From NCBI GenBank assembly GCA_964520975.1, contig CAZFPA010000003.1, forward strand, positions 30,067 to 94,066: a stretch of 64,000 nucleotides of DNA, written 5' to 3'. This stretch comes from CAZFPA01 sp964520975. Lineage in GTDB: Bacteria; Bacillota; Negativicutes; Selenomonadales; Selenomonadaceae. The notes under the pieces were generated by a model. It did not search any database, was not told where the DNA came from, and saw only the letters and a list, made by a program, of their open reading frames with translations. How positions within the stretch are numbered: position 1 is the stretch's first letter; each line of letters starts with the position of its first letter. Made by a program: the position numbers and the translations under genes. Below are positions 34,466 to 42,464 of the stretch, one piece after another.

Positions 34466-35307
34466 TGGAAACCATATATGACATCTTATCGCTGGTGCTG
34501 CCTTTTTCCTGGATGGATCATGTATTCATGAAGAATGCCTTTCTGGCGGTCGTACTGGTGACACCGCTCTTTGGTCTGCTCAGCACGATGGTTGTTTCCA
34601 ACCGCATGGCGTTCTTTTCGGATTCCCTGGGGCATGGGGCCTTCACGGGAATTGCTATTGGCGTATTGCTGGGCGTGGTATCGCCTATGGTATCGCTGGT
34701 GGTGTTTTCCGTTGTTTTCTCGCTGCTCATCACCTATATAAAAAATAAAAGTACCGCCTCTACCGATACCATCATTGGCGTGTTTTCCTCGACGGCCATC
34801 GCTGCGGGCCTCATGATGATGTCCTATGGCGGAGGCTTCAACAAGTTCTCCTCCTATCTCATCGGCGACCTTCTGAGTATCACCCAGGAGGATCTGGTCG
34901 CGCTTTGCTTTGTATTTCTGTTTGTAGCGGGTATCTGGGGCTTTATCTTCAATCGACTGCTGGTTCTGAGCATCAATCCGTCCTTTGCGCGCAGCCGGGG
35001 GATTCCCGCCTTCTGGATCGAAGGCATCTTTGCCTCGGTGCTGGCCGTTGTCGTGGCGATTAGCATCCAATGGGTAGGGCTGCTCATCATCAACTCGATG
35101 CTGGTGCTGCCGGCGGCAGCAGCCCGTAATGTGACGAGCAACGTCAAGCAGTACCACCTGGTATCGGTAGGTACCGCGTTGTTTTCCGGTATTGCCGGTC
35201 TGGTGCTGGCGTATTATTTCAATATGGCCGCCGGGGCCACGATTGTCGTCATATCGTCAGCGGTGTTCTTCTTGACATTGCTGTTGAAGCCGTATTTTGT
35301 GCGTTGA
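34465..35307 (+). CDS. znuB: Metal ABC transporter permease (ZnuB-like)
   Basis: A polytopic membrane protein of 280 residues of the ABC-3 family, with eight or nine hydrophobic segments. Typical blocks are DSLGHGAFTGIAIGVLLG near residue 55 and GLLIINSMLVLPAAAARN in the second half. Its start codon overlaps the znuC stop (TGATG). With znuC it forms the membrane part of a zinc importer under probable Zur control; the binding protein must be encoded elsewhere. Confidence 0.92.
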   Translation: METIYDILSLVLPFSWMDHVFMKNAFLAVVLVTPLFGLLSTMVVSNRMAFFSDSLGHGAFTGIAIGVLLGVVSPMVSLVVFSVVFSLLITYIKNKSTASTDTIIGVFSSTAIAAGLMMMSYGGGFNKFSSYLIGDLLSITQEDLVALCFVFLFVAGIWGFIFNRLLVLSINPSFARSRGIPAFWIEGIFASVLAVVVAISIQWVGLLIINSMLVLPAAAARNVTSNVKQYHLVSVGTALFSGIAGLVLAYYFNMAAGATIVVISSAVFFLTLLLKPYFVR

Positions 35308-35328
35308 ATGTCCTGAGGAGGAATCGTT

Positions 35329-35733
35329 ATGTCAATCCATATGCTGTTAAGCGCCATTGTGGCGGTGTGGATCTATTATGATGCGAAAAAGAAGTGGGGC
35401 TACAGTCAGAATGCTGCATTGCTCTGGGCGCTGGGGGCTGTATTGGCGGTATATGTCGTAGCGCTGGTTTATCTTCTGTTTGGTCGCAAGCCGCGCAATA
35501 TAGCGCGGCAGTCCGACGCGGCAGCACAGGTGACGGAGGCTGGCGGCGAAGAGGCAACCGACGTGAGCGAGAAGGTGAACTGTCCTATGTGCGGCGGTTC
35601 TGTCCCCGCAAGCTTCAGCCGTTGTCCGCGCTGCGGCTATACGCTGAAGCTCTGCTGCACGAACTGCGGGCGGGAACTTGAGCGTGAATGGAAGACCTGT
35701 CCTTACTGCGGCACGGCAGCGCCTGAAAAATAG
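35329..35733 (+). CDS. Membrane-anchored zinc-ribbon protein
   Basis: A 134-residue protein with two N-terminal membrane helices (about 3-15 and 28-50), a polar linker and a C-terminal double zinc ribbon: CPMCGG...CPRCG and CTNCG...CPYCG. I do not recognise a named family. A GAGGAGG site precedes the ATG. It follows znuB by 21 bases, so it may belong to the zinc operon, where a zinc-binding protein would fit, but this is only context. Confidence 0.75.
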   Translation: MSIHMLLSAIVAVWIYYDAKKKWGYSQNAALLWALGAVLAVYVVALVYLLFGRKPRNIARQSDAAAQVTEAGGEEATDVSEKVNCPMCGGSVPASFSRCPRCGYTLKLCCTNCGRELEREWKTCPYCGTAAPEK

Positions 35734-35767
35734 GCCTGGGGCATACCAGAGGAATTATTACAAAAGA

Positions 35768-35797
35768 TTGGACAAAGGCATACTGGTATGCTATAAT
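35768..35797 (+). promoter_or_regulatory. Promoter of the tRNA gene
   Basis: TTGGAC (35768-35773), 18 bases, TATAAT (35792-35797), 18 bases before the mature tRNA. Confidence 0.75.
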
Positions 35798-35815
35798 ATT
35801 ACTTGCTTGTAAAAA

Positions 35816-35890
35816 GCGCTCGTAGTCCAGTGGATAGGACGTTAGCCTCCGGAGCTGAAGTCGGCAGTTCGATTCTGCCCGAGCGCACCA
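35816..35890 (+). tRNA. tRNA-Arg (anticodon CCG)
   Basis: A complete 75-base tRNA with encoded CCA. The acceptor stem pairs GCGCTCG with CGAGCGC, the T arm holds GGCAGTTCGATTCTGCC, and the anticodon stem TTAGC/GCTGA encloses the loop CTCCGGA with anticodon CCG, which reads CGG. A promoter precedes it and a terminator follows, so it is transcribed alone. Confidence 0.96.
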
Positions 35891-35904
35891 TATTGTAGAG
35901 TCAG

Positions 35905-35936
35905 GAACCCGCAGTAGTTTGCGGGTTCTTTTTTTG
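35905..35936 (+). terminator. Terminator of the tRNA gene
   Basis: GAACCCGCA and TGCGGGTTC pair around a short loop, then TTTTTTT. Confidence 0.9.
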
Positions 35937-36273
35937 TGGAATTTTAGTCGCACTGTTTGCGGTGATCGTGCCTGGAAGTTTTTTACATCGCCCAAAAGGA
36001 TGCAACTGGATGACTGACATTGAATGATGTTGCAGTTTTGTATTGAATATGAACATTGTGAGGAGAAAGATGTAGCTTTCATTCACTATTTGAGTTGCAT
36101 TTTTTATTTAAAAATAGAGATTTAACATTGACAAGTTTACACTAACAATATATAATTCCTATAATAATAGTTCGAGCAATAAACATTTATTATAGAATAA
36201 CTTATGTTTATGAACTTGCGGATAACTATTGAATAAATAATGAGAATGTTTTGTGAAAGGCTTGGTGGACAAA
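35937..36273 (+). other. AT-rich intergenic region before malic enzyme
   Basis: About 340 bases without a supported gene. It holds a TGCAAC/GTTGCA inverted repeat near 36001-36035, a consensus promoter at 36128-36156 and an ATAAACAT/ATGTTTAT inverted repeat (36179-36186 and 36204-36211) just after the promoter. The last could be an operator. Confidence 0.5.
36128..36156 (+). promoter_or_regulatory. Consensus promoter of malic enzyme
   Basis: TTGACA (36128-36133), exactly 17 bases, TATAAT (36151-36156): a full consensus match, giving a leader of about 110 bases. Confidence 0.88.
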
Positions 36274-37470
36274 ATGGGAATTCAAGAAGAAGCGATGGAA
36301 CTGCATAAAGCAAAGAATGGGAAGCTGGCAGTGGCTTCCAAGGTGGACCTGAAGGACGGCTATGATCTGAGTCTGGTCTATACCCCTGGCGTGGCTGCGC
36401 CCTGTCAGGCGATTGAAAAGGATAAAGACCTCTCTTTTGAATATACCTGCCGCGGCAATATGGTGGCGGTCATCAGTGATGGCACCAGGGTGCTGGGACT
36501 GGGAAATATCGGACCGGAAGCGGGGCTGCCGGTTATGGAGGGGAAGGCGGTCCTCTATAAGACCTTTGCGGACATTGACGCGGTGCCGCTCTGCCTCGAT
36601 ACGACCGATACCGAAAAGTTTATACAGACGGTCCGTTATCTGCAGCCAAACTTCGCGGGGATCAATCTGGAGGATATTGAGTCGCCGAAATGCTATGATA
36701 TTGAAGAAGCTTTGCAGAAGATCATGGATATTCCGGTATTCCATGATGATCAGCATGGGACGGCTATCGCCTGTGCGGCTGCAGTGCTGGGGGCGATGCG
36801 GCTGATCCGCAAGGATATCCGCCAGGTCCGTATTGTCGTGAATGGCGCTGGTGCAGCCGGGACAGCCATTGTTCGGCTGCTGCTGAATATCGGGGCGGAA
36901 AATGTGGTCATGCTCAATTCCAAGGGCGCGATGTATGAGGGGATGGACATGTCCCGTATCAATCGGGTGCAGGCAGCCCTGCTGAAGGAAACAAACAAGG
37001 ATTGCCGACAGGGTGGTCTGGCTGATATGGCTGCCGGTGCGGATGTGCTCATTGGCGTTTCGGTACCGGGGGCGTTTACGCCGGAAATCATCCAGAGTAT
37101 GAATGAAAATCCGGTTGTGCTGTCGCTGTGCAATCCGGAGCCGGAAATTGGCTATGAGGCTGCGAAGGCAGCCGGGGCAAAGGTTGTGGGAACCGGTCGA
37201 TCGGATACGCCGAATCAGGTGAATAATGTACTGGTATTTCCGGGGCTTTTCCGTGGCGCCATCGATGTCCGGGCCAGAGAGATCAATGATGATATGAAGC
37301 TCGCGGCGGCCTATGCGATTGCAAATCTCATTCCGGAGGACGAACTGCGGGAGGATTATGTGATCCCGGATGTGTTCAATCCGCGGACGGCCAGAGCCGT
37401 TGCTGAGGCAGTAGCCAAAGCGGCCGTCCGGAGCGGCGCGGCACGTACCGGTATGCCATCCTATTCCTGA
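36274..37470 (+). CDS. Malic enzyme (NAD(P)-dependent, malolactic-type)
   Basis: Oxidatively decarboxylates malate to pyruvate and CO2. The 398-residue short form has the substrate/metal region VYTPGVAAPC, the catalytic IPVFHDDQHGTA and the NAD-binding GAGAAGTA. I chose the ATG at 36274, which matches where the family begins (EEAMELHK) and has TGGTGG upstream, over the GTG at 36253. It has a strong consensus promoter and a shared terminator with the convergent acyltransferase. With the malate dehydrogenase at 54083 it suggests active C4-dicarboxylate metabolism. Confidence 0.95.
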   Translation: MGIQEEAMELHKAKNGKLAVASKVDLKDGYDLSLVYTPGVAAPCQAIEKDKDLSFEYTCRGNMVAVISDGTRVLGLGNIGPEAGLPVMEGKAVLYKTFADIDAVPLCLDTTDTEKFIQTVRYLQPNFAGINLEDIESPKCYDIEEALQKIMDIPVFHDDQHGTAIACAAAVLGAMRLIRKDIRQVRIVVNGAGAAGTAIVRLLLNIGAENVVMLNSKGAMYEGMDMSRINRVQAALLKETNKDCRQGGLADMAAGADVLIGVSVPGAFTPEIIQSMNENPVVLSLCNPEPEIGYEAAKAAGAKVVGTGRSDTPNQVNNVLVFPGLFRGAIDVRAREINDDMKLAAAYAIANLIPEDELREDYVIPDVFNPRTARAVAEAVAKAAVRSGAARTGMPSYS

Positions 37471-37494
37471 GACGTTGTTGTAAAATTTATTTTT

Positions 37495-37560
37495 AGACAG
37501 AAAATTGCCCGGAGGAACCGCTGCTGTATATGGCAGCGCCCTTCGGGCAATTCTCTGTCT
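37495..37560. terminator. Bidirectional terminator
   Basis: AGACAGA...AATTGCCCGGAGG and CCTTCGGGCAATT...CTGTCT form a long stem with an inner GCTGC/GCAGC hairpin, between convergent genes. Confidence 0.88.
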
Positions 37561-38677
37561 ATTGCTTTTTTTTGCCGGCAAAGCATGGCAGGTGCAGCAG
37601 CAGGTATTTGCTGAGCAGGAAGCTGATGGCCAGGGCCAGGGCACAGGTCAGCAGGTATTTTACATAGGCATTGGCTTCCAGCGGACGGATCAGCCAGGCG
37701 GCCTCCTGGACGAAGAACTGGTGCAGGAAGTATATGGGGTAGGAGGTGGCTGCCAGAGCCCCCCAGATCCTGGTGGTGCGATCGAGGTATTGCTGGAAAA
37801 AGGAAAGCAGGCCGAAGATGGCAGTCAGGCAGAATATGGAATGGAAGAGGGCATTCAGCCATACGGCCTGCTGGGGTGCCAGCTGGAAGAGGCCGGGAAT
37901 TGCCCGGTTGCTGACATAGATAAAGGACATGATGATGAACAACGGCGTCCAGACGCCTGCAGGTGGCTGCCAGCCCCCTGCGGAGAACCATTGGCAGTGC
38001 CAGGCCCAGGCGCCAAGGAAGAAATAGATGAGATACAAGGCTACGCGGGTAGGCTGCAGCATCAGTATATAGAGTGGATGAATCCAGACGCCATCGGGCA
38101 GTACGGAATTTACAAGACCTATACCAGCCGTGCCTGCCAGTGCGATCAGGACGAAGAATATGACAGACGGTTTGCTGGGAGAAACTTGCTGTTTTATACC
38201 GGGGAAAAGCTGTGTGAGTATAGCCAGCAGCAGATAGAGGGCCATGAGAGCACCCAGATACCAGTATTGGGCCTGCTGGTAGGCAGCGCCCCAGAACAGG
38301 GTGGTGTAGAAGGTCCAGAAGTCCATCGGAATATTGCGGCTGGCAATCATGAGGTAGGCAATTACCGGTGCGATGAAGATTGCTCCTATGCCCCAGGGAA
38401 TGCCGATACGAACCAGCTTGCTTTTCCAGAAGGTGTGCTGGCTCTTTTTTGCCAGTGACTTGAGGCCAAAATAGCCGGAGATGAAGAACATGACCGGCAT
38501 GATGAAGATATCAGCCCAGAGAACAAAAAGAGTGGCGGAAAATACCCGCTGGGTGTCCAGCACGTACCACCATTCCGGGGCATAGGCCATGTAGCACATG
38601 GCGGCATGGAATACCACCATGAGGATTACAATAAAGGCCTTGAGATTATCGAGAAAAAAGATACGTTTTGTTGTCAT
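37559..38677 (-). CDS. Acyltransferase family 3 membrane protein (second of a tandem pair)
   Basis: A 372-residue polytopic protein with about ten membrane helices of the Acyl_transf_3 (OafA/OpgC/NolL) family, whose members transfer acyl groups, often O-acetyl or succinyl, to cell-envelope glycans. It opens with the family pattern RIFFLDNLKAFIVILMVVFH, where the His is the likely catalytic residue, and contains FFISGYFG and AQYWYLGALM. The neighbour 30 bases upstream encodes a paralogue with the same layout, so the pair arose by duplication. Both are probably driven by the sigma-54-type promoter at 39923-39940. Confidence 0.85.
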   Translation of the reverse strand: MTTKRIFFLDNLKAFIVILMVVFHAAMCYMAYAPEWWYVLDTQRVFSATLFVLWADIFIMPVMFFISGYFGLKSLAKKSQHTFWKSKLVRIGIPWGIGAIFIAPVIAYLMIASRNIPMDFWTFYTTLFWGAAYQQAQYWYLGALMALYLLLAILTQLFPGIKQQVSPSKPSVIFFVLIALAGTAGIGLVNSVLPDGVWIHPLYILMLQPTRVALYLIYFFLGAWAWHCQWFSAGGWQPPAGVWTPLFIIMSFIYVSNRAIPGLFQLAPQQAVWLNALFHSIFCLTAIFGLLSFFQQYLDRTTRIWGALAATSYPIYFLHQFFVQEAAWLIRPLEANAYVKYLLTCALALAISFLLSKYLLLHLPCFAGKKKQ

Positions 38678-38707
38678 GGTTAAAATTTCCTTCCGTAATG
38701 TGGCAGA

Positions 38708-39880
38708 TCAGTGGTGGTTTTCGGAAAGCTGGTTTAAGCGGCGGGCCTTTTTCCGGTGGAGCACCAGAGAGAGCAGCGGCTGTATGAGGTACTCAGCGGC
38801 CAGGAAGCAAAGCACAAGGGAGAGACTGCTGGCCAGCAGGTATTTCAAGGCTATGGGGAGCGTATGCTGCTGCAGCAGGGCGCCTATGGGAATGATGATA
38901 AAGAAATGGATGAAGTAAATCGTGTAGGAATTGGCTGACAGCCGCCGCCAGAGCCAGGCATCGCTGTCGATGAACCGTTGGAAGATCGCCAGCAGGGCAA
39001 AGACTGCGGTAAGGACGAGGAGCGAGTGGGTAAAGGCATGACCTGCACGGAAAAGAACGGGTGGTTCGGGCATCAGGGTGAACATGACCCGGTAGATGAG
39101 GAAAACGGCCATGGAAACGACCGCGGCACTGCACCATGGAACAAGGCGCGGCTGCCAGCCGCCGCGGCTGAACCAGGCGTATTTCCAGGCGTAGATGCCC
39201 AGACAGAAATAGCTGATATGAATACCGAGGCGAACCGGCTGCAGAAAGAAAATCCCTTTGAGGCCGGGCATCCAGGTATCACACCAGTAATAGAGATCTC
39301 CAACAAAGAAGGTCAGGGCTGTAAAGGCAAAGAAAGCGAGCAGGAAAAGAGGCGAAGGAGCCTTTTTAACGGGAGCTTTCTCCAGTATGCGTGGAAAGAG
39401 CCGGGCCGCCAGGCTGAATACTGCGAAAAAGCCGAACAGCATGCCGAGAAACCAGTATTGGGCCTGTTGATAAAAAGGGCCAAAGAAGCCGGTCGTCCAA
39501 AACTCCAGATAGGGAGGGGCGGCAATGGGGCGGGTAAGAAAGGCTGCATAGGCAATGATTGGCGCGCAGAATATGACGCCCAGTACCCAGGGGAGCGCAA
39601 TGCGCAGCAGTTTGCCGCGCCAAAAGGCCGCCTGCCCTTTTCGCTGCAGCACCATGGGCGCAAAATAGCCGGCAATCAGGAACATCACGGGCATGATATA
39701 GACATCGGTGGAGAATACGAACAGATCGAAGAAAGCGCTGTGCTCGGTGTCGTTGACATACCACCATTTCAGATCCCAGGTGGTATAGCCCATGGCGATA
39801 TGAAAAACGACCATGAGCAGAATGATAAAGGCGCGCAGATTATCAAAAAAATACAGGCGCTTGGTTTTTGAATGGCTCAT
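38708..39880 (-). CDS. Acyltransferase family 3 membrane protein (first of a tandem pair)
   Basis: A 390-residue multispanning Acyl_transf_3 protein and paralogue of the next gene. It shares the opening RLYFFDNLRAFIILLMVVFH with a conserved His, then YIMPVMFLIAGYF and AQYWFLGMLF, and ends in a basic tail (HRKKARRL). The start at 39880 is preceded on this strand by CAGGAGGGA. About 45 bases upstream lies a near-consensus sigma-54 promoter, and the divergent gene encodes a sigma-54 activator, so expression probably needs that regulator. The acceptor glycan is unknown. Confidence 0.85.
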   Translation of the reverse strand: MSHSKTKRLYFFDNLRAFIILLMVVFHIAMGYTTWDLKWWYVNDTEHSAFFDLFVFSTDVYIMPVMFLIAGYFAPMVLQRKGQAAFWRGKLLRIALPWVLGVIFCAPIIAYAAFLTRPIAAPPYLEFWTTGFFGPFYQQAQYWFLGMLFGFFAVFSLAARLFPRILEKAPVKKAPSPLFLLAFFAFTALTFFVGDLYYWCDTWMPGLKGIFFLQPVRLGIHISYFCLGIYAWKYAWFSRGGWQPRLVPWCSAAVVSMAVFLIYRVMFTLMPEPPVLFRAGHAFTHSLLVLTAVFALLAIFQRFIDSDAWLWRRLSANSYTIYFIHFFIIIPIGALLQQHTLPIALKYLLASSLSLVLCFLAAEYLIQPLLSLVLHRKKARRLNQLSENHH

Positions 39881-39922
39881 TGGAGTCCCTCCTGAAAATA
39901 AATTTTATTCTGTCTTTTACTG

Positions 39923-39940
39923 ACGCAAGAAGCGTGCCAA
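39923..39940 (-). promoter_or_regulatory. Sigma-54 promoter of the acyltransferase pair
   Basis: Read on the - strand the sequence is TTGGCACGCTTCTTGCGT. The invariant GG and GC are separated by exactly 10 bases and TGGCACG-N4-TTGC matches the -24/-12 consensus. Transcription would begin about 30 bases before the start codon at 39880. Confidence 0.85.
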
Positions 39941-39942
39941 AG

Positions 39943-40045
39943 GGGGAATTCTCTGTTTTGGCCGCCAAATGGTCTCTGGGGCAGGGAAAGTGCAGAGGCA
40001 GTGGGGAATTTTTACCGGAATCGGGGAATTATTCCCCGGTAAAAA
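39943..40045. promoter_or_regulatory. Candidate upstream activator sites of the sigma-54 regulator
   Basis: GGGGAATT occurs at 39943, 40003 and 40023, that is 60 and 20 bases apart (near whole helical turns). The last copy is part of the perfect palindrome GGGGAATTATTCCCC (40023-40037), itself enclosed by TTTTTACCGG (40009-40018) and CCGGTAAAAA (40036-40045). These lie about 70-105 bases upstream of the -24 box, where enhancer-binding proteins normally sit. Confidence 0.65.
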
Positions 40046-40163
40046 CGGTGCCAGCCCTTGGGGCAGTAAGCCTCTTTGGATAATTTATCACGTGGGAGGC
40101 AGGAAATCAATGGGGAAACGTTAAATAGTAGAAAAAGGAATCTATTTCATGGGGGAGCATACA

Positions 40164-41588
40164 ATGTTGACAGCAGAAAACCAACGCCTGTTGGAGGCCA
40201 TTCAAAAAGGAATATGTATCCTGGATGCGCAGGGCCTTGTGCTGGCGGCAAATACGGCCTTCCTGCGGATTGCCCGATGCAATGCGGCCCATTTGCTGGG
40301 GCATTCTCTGGGAGAGTTTATGATCAATCTTTCCGTGACGGAGCTTTATCATAAATTGCCCTTGCGCAATATTGCATTGAATTTTTCCGAGGAAATATCA
40401 CTGACCGTGGATCTGGCGCCTTTTTCAATTGCAGCCGGATGCATGGGGGCGGTGGCCGTCATCCGTGATGATGGGGAAATGCAGGAGCTGCGTGATGCGC
40501 TGGAGTCCGCCAGGGGAACCATTGCCTATCTGGAGCGGGAACTCGCGAAAAAGCAGGAGACCAGCTGGTCGGCCGGGCGCATGCGCAGCCAGTCAAGGGA
40601 AGAAGAGCTGTTGAGCCGTCTGAAGCCTAGACTTGGTTTTGAACGCTTCATCGGCATGAGTCCCAATGTACTGGAGGCACTGCATATTGCGGCGAAGGCT
40701 GCACAGGTTGATTCAACGGTGCTGCTGCTGGGAGAGAGCGGTACGGGCAAGGAACTTGTAGCCGAGGGAATCCATGCGGCTGGCCCGCGGGCCGGTCGCC
40801 CCATGATCCGGGTAAACTGTGCGGCAATCCCGGAAAATTTACTGGAAAGCGAGTTCTTTGGGTATGAACAGGGGGCCTTCACCGGTGCGGTGCGGCGCAA
40901 GCCGGGGCGCTTTGAGCTGGCGGACAGGGGGACTATCTTTCTTGATGAGATCGGCGAGATGGAGCCGGGGATGCAGAGCAAGCTGCTGCGGGTTCTGCAG
41001 GAGCAATCCTTTGAACGCGTGGGCGGCGTTACGACTATCCGCGTGGATGTGCGGGTCATTGCGGCTACGAATCGAAAGCTGGAGCAGCTGGTGCAGCAGA
41101 AAAAATTTCGTGAGGATCTCTACTATCGGCTGAACGTGCTGCCGATTGCCTTGCCGCCGCTACGGGAGCGGACGGAGGATATTCCCCTGCTGGTCAATGC
41201 TTTTTTGAAGAATTTCAGTACAAAGCTTGGCAAGCGGCTGGCCGGAATCCGTAAAGCGGCGATGGATGCGCTGGTCGGGTACCGCTGGCCGGGAAATGTC
41301 AGGGAATTGCAGAATATCATCGAGCGGATCGTGGTGCTGTCAGAGGGCGAATACATTGAAGTGGAGGATATACCGTACGCCATTCGCCATCCGGCTTCGC
41401 CCGTCAGCAGTGATCTGCTGCCTGCACTGGATGAACCGAAAGATATATTTCCGCTGGCGGCCTATGAAAAGCAGATCATCCGACTGGCCCTGGAACGGTA
41501 TGGCAGCTACACCGCTGCCGGGCGGGCACTCGGTATTACCCATAAGACCGTGGCAGCGAAGGCCCAGAAATACGGGATTAGGAAATGA
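40164..41588 (+). CDS. Sigma-54-dependent transcriptional activator (PAS, AAA+, HTH)
   Basis: An enhancer-binding protein of 474 residues. An N-terminal PAS-like sensor (about 1-110) and a short coiled linker precede the AAA+ domain with Walker A GESGTGKE (about 190), the sigma-54-contacting GAFTGA (about 237-242) and GTIFLDEIGEM. The C-terminal HTH (GSYTAAGRALGITHKTVAAK) is of the TyrR-like kind. The ATG at 40164 has GGGGGAG 6 bases upstream; the ATG at 40149 has none. It faces the acyltransferase genes across a sigma-54 promoter and is followed closely by a MIP channel gene. The signal sensed by the PAS domain is unknown. Confidence 0.95.
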   Translation: MLTAENQRLLEAIQKGICILDAQGLVLAANTAFLRIARCNAAHLLGHSLGEFMINLSVTELYHKLPLRNIALNFSEEISLTVDLAPFSIAAGCMGAVAVIRDDGEMQELRDALESARGTIAYLERELAKKQETSWSAGRMRSQSREEELLSRLKPRLGFERFIGMSPNVLEALHIAAKAAQVDSTVLLLGESGTGKELVAEGIHAAGPRAGRPMIRVNCAAIPENLLESEFFGYEQGAFTGAVRRKPGRFELADRGTIFLDEIGEMEPGMQSKLLRVLQEQSFERVGGVTTIRVDVRVIAATNRKLEQLVQQKKFREDLYYRLNVLPIALPPLRERTEDIPLLVNAFLKNFSTKLGKRLAGIRKAAMDALVGYRWPGNVRELQNIIERIVVLSEGEYIEVEDIPYAIRHPASPVSSDLLPALDEPKDIFPLAAYEKQIIRLALERYGSYTAAGRALGITHKTVAAKAQKYGIRK

Positions 41589-41604
41589 TGGAGGGACAGC
41601 ACCT

Positions 41605-42333
41605 ATGTCAACATATTTTGGAGAATTCTTTGGTACGATGATTATGATCATCTTGGGAAATGGGGTGGTTGCCAATGTATGCCTGCGGCGTACCAAGGCT
41701 GAGGGCGGCGGCTGGAGTGTCATTGCCGCCGGCTGGGCTTTTGCTGTGCTCATTGCGATTTTCTGCGCGCTGGCAGCGGGCTCGAAGCAGGCGGATATCA
41801 ATCCAGCGCTCACGCTCATCAAGCTTTTGATGGGAATCTATGCGCCGATTCCAGCTTTGCTGACCATGCTGAGTCAGCTGGCGGGAGCCTTTGCTGGTGC
41901 CTGTATTGTCTGGCTGCATTTCCGGCCGCATTGGCAGGAGACAGATGACGCGGGGCTCATCCTGGCGGTATTTGCGACCGGCCCGGCCATTCGGGACCCG
42001 CTGTCCAATGCCTTATCGGAGATCATCGGAACCAGCATGCTGATTATCCCCATCTTTTGCCTGTTGTCACCTACGGTTGCAGGCTTGTCACCAGGGCCGG
42101 CAATTCCTTTTTTTGTCAGTGTACTCATCTGGTCTATTGGCCTGAGCCTTGGCGGAACTACGGGGTATGCTCTGAATCCTGCAAGAGACCTGGGGCCAAG
42201 GATCGCGCATATGCTGCTGCCGATTCCCGGCAAGGGGGATTCCGATTGGGGCTATGCCTGGGTGCCTGTTGTCGGGCCGTTTTTAGGGGCGGTTTTATCC
42301 TTTGTCATTTTGAAATGGATTTGCGTGATATAA
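41605..42333 (+). CDS. MIP/aquaporin-family channel, glycerol facilitator-like
   Basis: A 242-residue six-helix channel of the major intrinsic protein family. The two half-helix motifs are NPA in ADINPALTL and NPA in ALNPARDLGPR; the Asp and Arg after the second NPA are typical of glycerol-conducting members (GlpF). The start is the ATG at 41605, 16 bases after the activator gene, with GGAGGGA upstream; the longer open frame reaching back to 41227 is the activator gene in another phase. No glycerol kinase gene adjoins it, so the solute is not certain. Confidence 0.9.
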   Translation: MSTYFGEFFGTMIMIILGNGVVANVCLRRTKAEGGGWSVIAAGWAFAVLIAIFCALAAGSKQADINPALTLIKLLMGIYAPIPALLTMLSQLAGAFAGACIVWLHFRPHWQETDDAGLILAVFATGPAIRDPLSNALSEIIGTSMLIIPIFCLLSPTVAGLSPGPAIPFFVSVLIWSIGLSLGGTTGYALNPARDLGPRIAHMLLPIPGKGDSDWGYAWVPVVGPFLGAVLSFVILKWICVI

Positions 42334-42389
42334 AATGGTAAATTATTCCTGCTCTGTCTGGATAAAATGTCACCGCTTTTTAATTTGTT

Positions 42390-42433
42390 TTTAAGCTGAT
42401 TCCAATATGCGTTTAAGCTGACGGGGGTATAGT
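42390..42433 (+). promoter_or_regulatory. Direct-repeat operator and -10 box before the Gln-rich protein gene
   Basis: TTTAAGCTGA is repeated exactly at 42390-42399 and 42412-42421, 22 bases apart (two helical turns), and a -10 box TATAGT follows at 42428-42433. No good -35 box is present. This is the geometry of sites bound by OmpR/PhoB-type activators. Confidence 0.6.
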
Positions 42434-42464
42434 AAAGACAATCTAAAGAAAGGGTGTGTTTCAG

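Noticed and set aside
35816..35890. Integration site at the tRNA-Arg gene
   Set aside because: No integrase, no partial tRNA repeat and no shift in composition nearby.
35615..36082. 155-codon - strand frame across the tRNA gene
   Set aside because: Its central part is the antisense translation of the tRNA-Arg, a familiar false protein; no ribosome site or family motif.
37505..39871. Two long + strand frames opposite the acyltransferases
   Set aside because: The - strand frames have membrane helices, family motifs and ribosome sites; the + frames have none.
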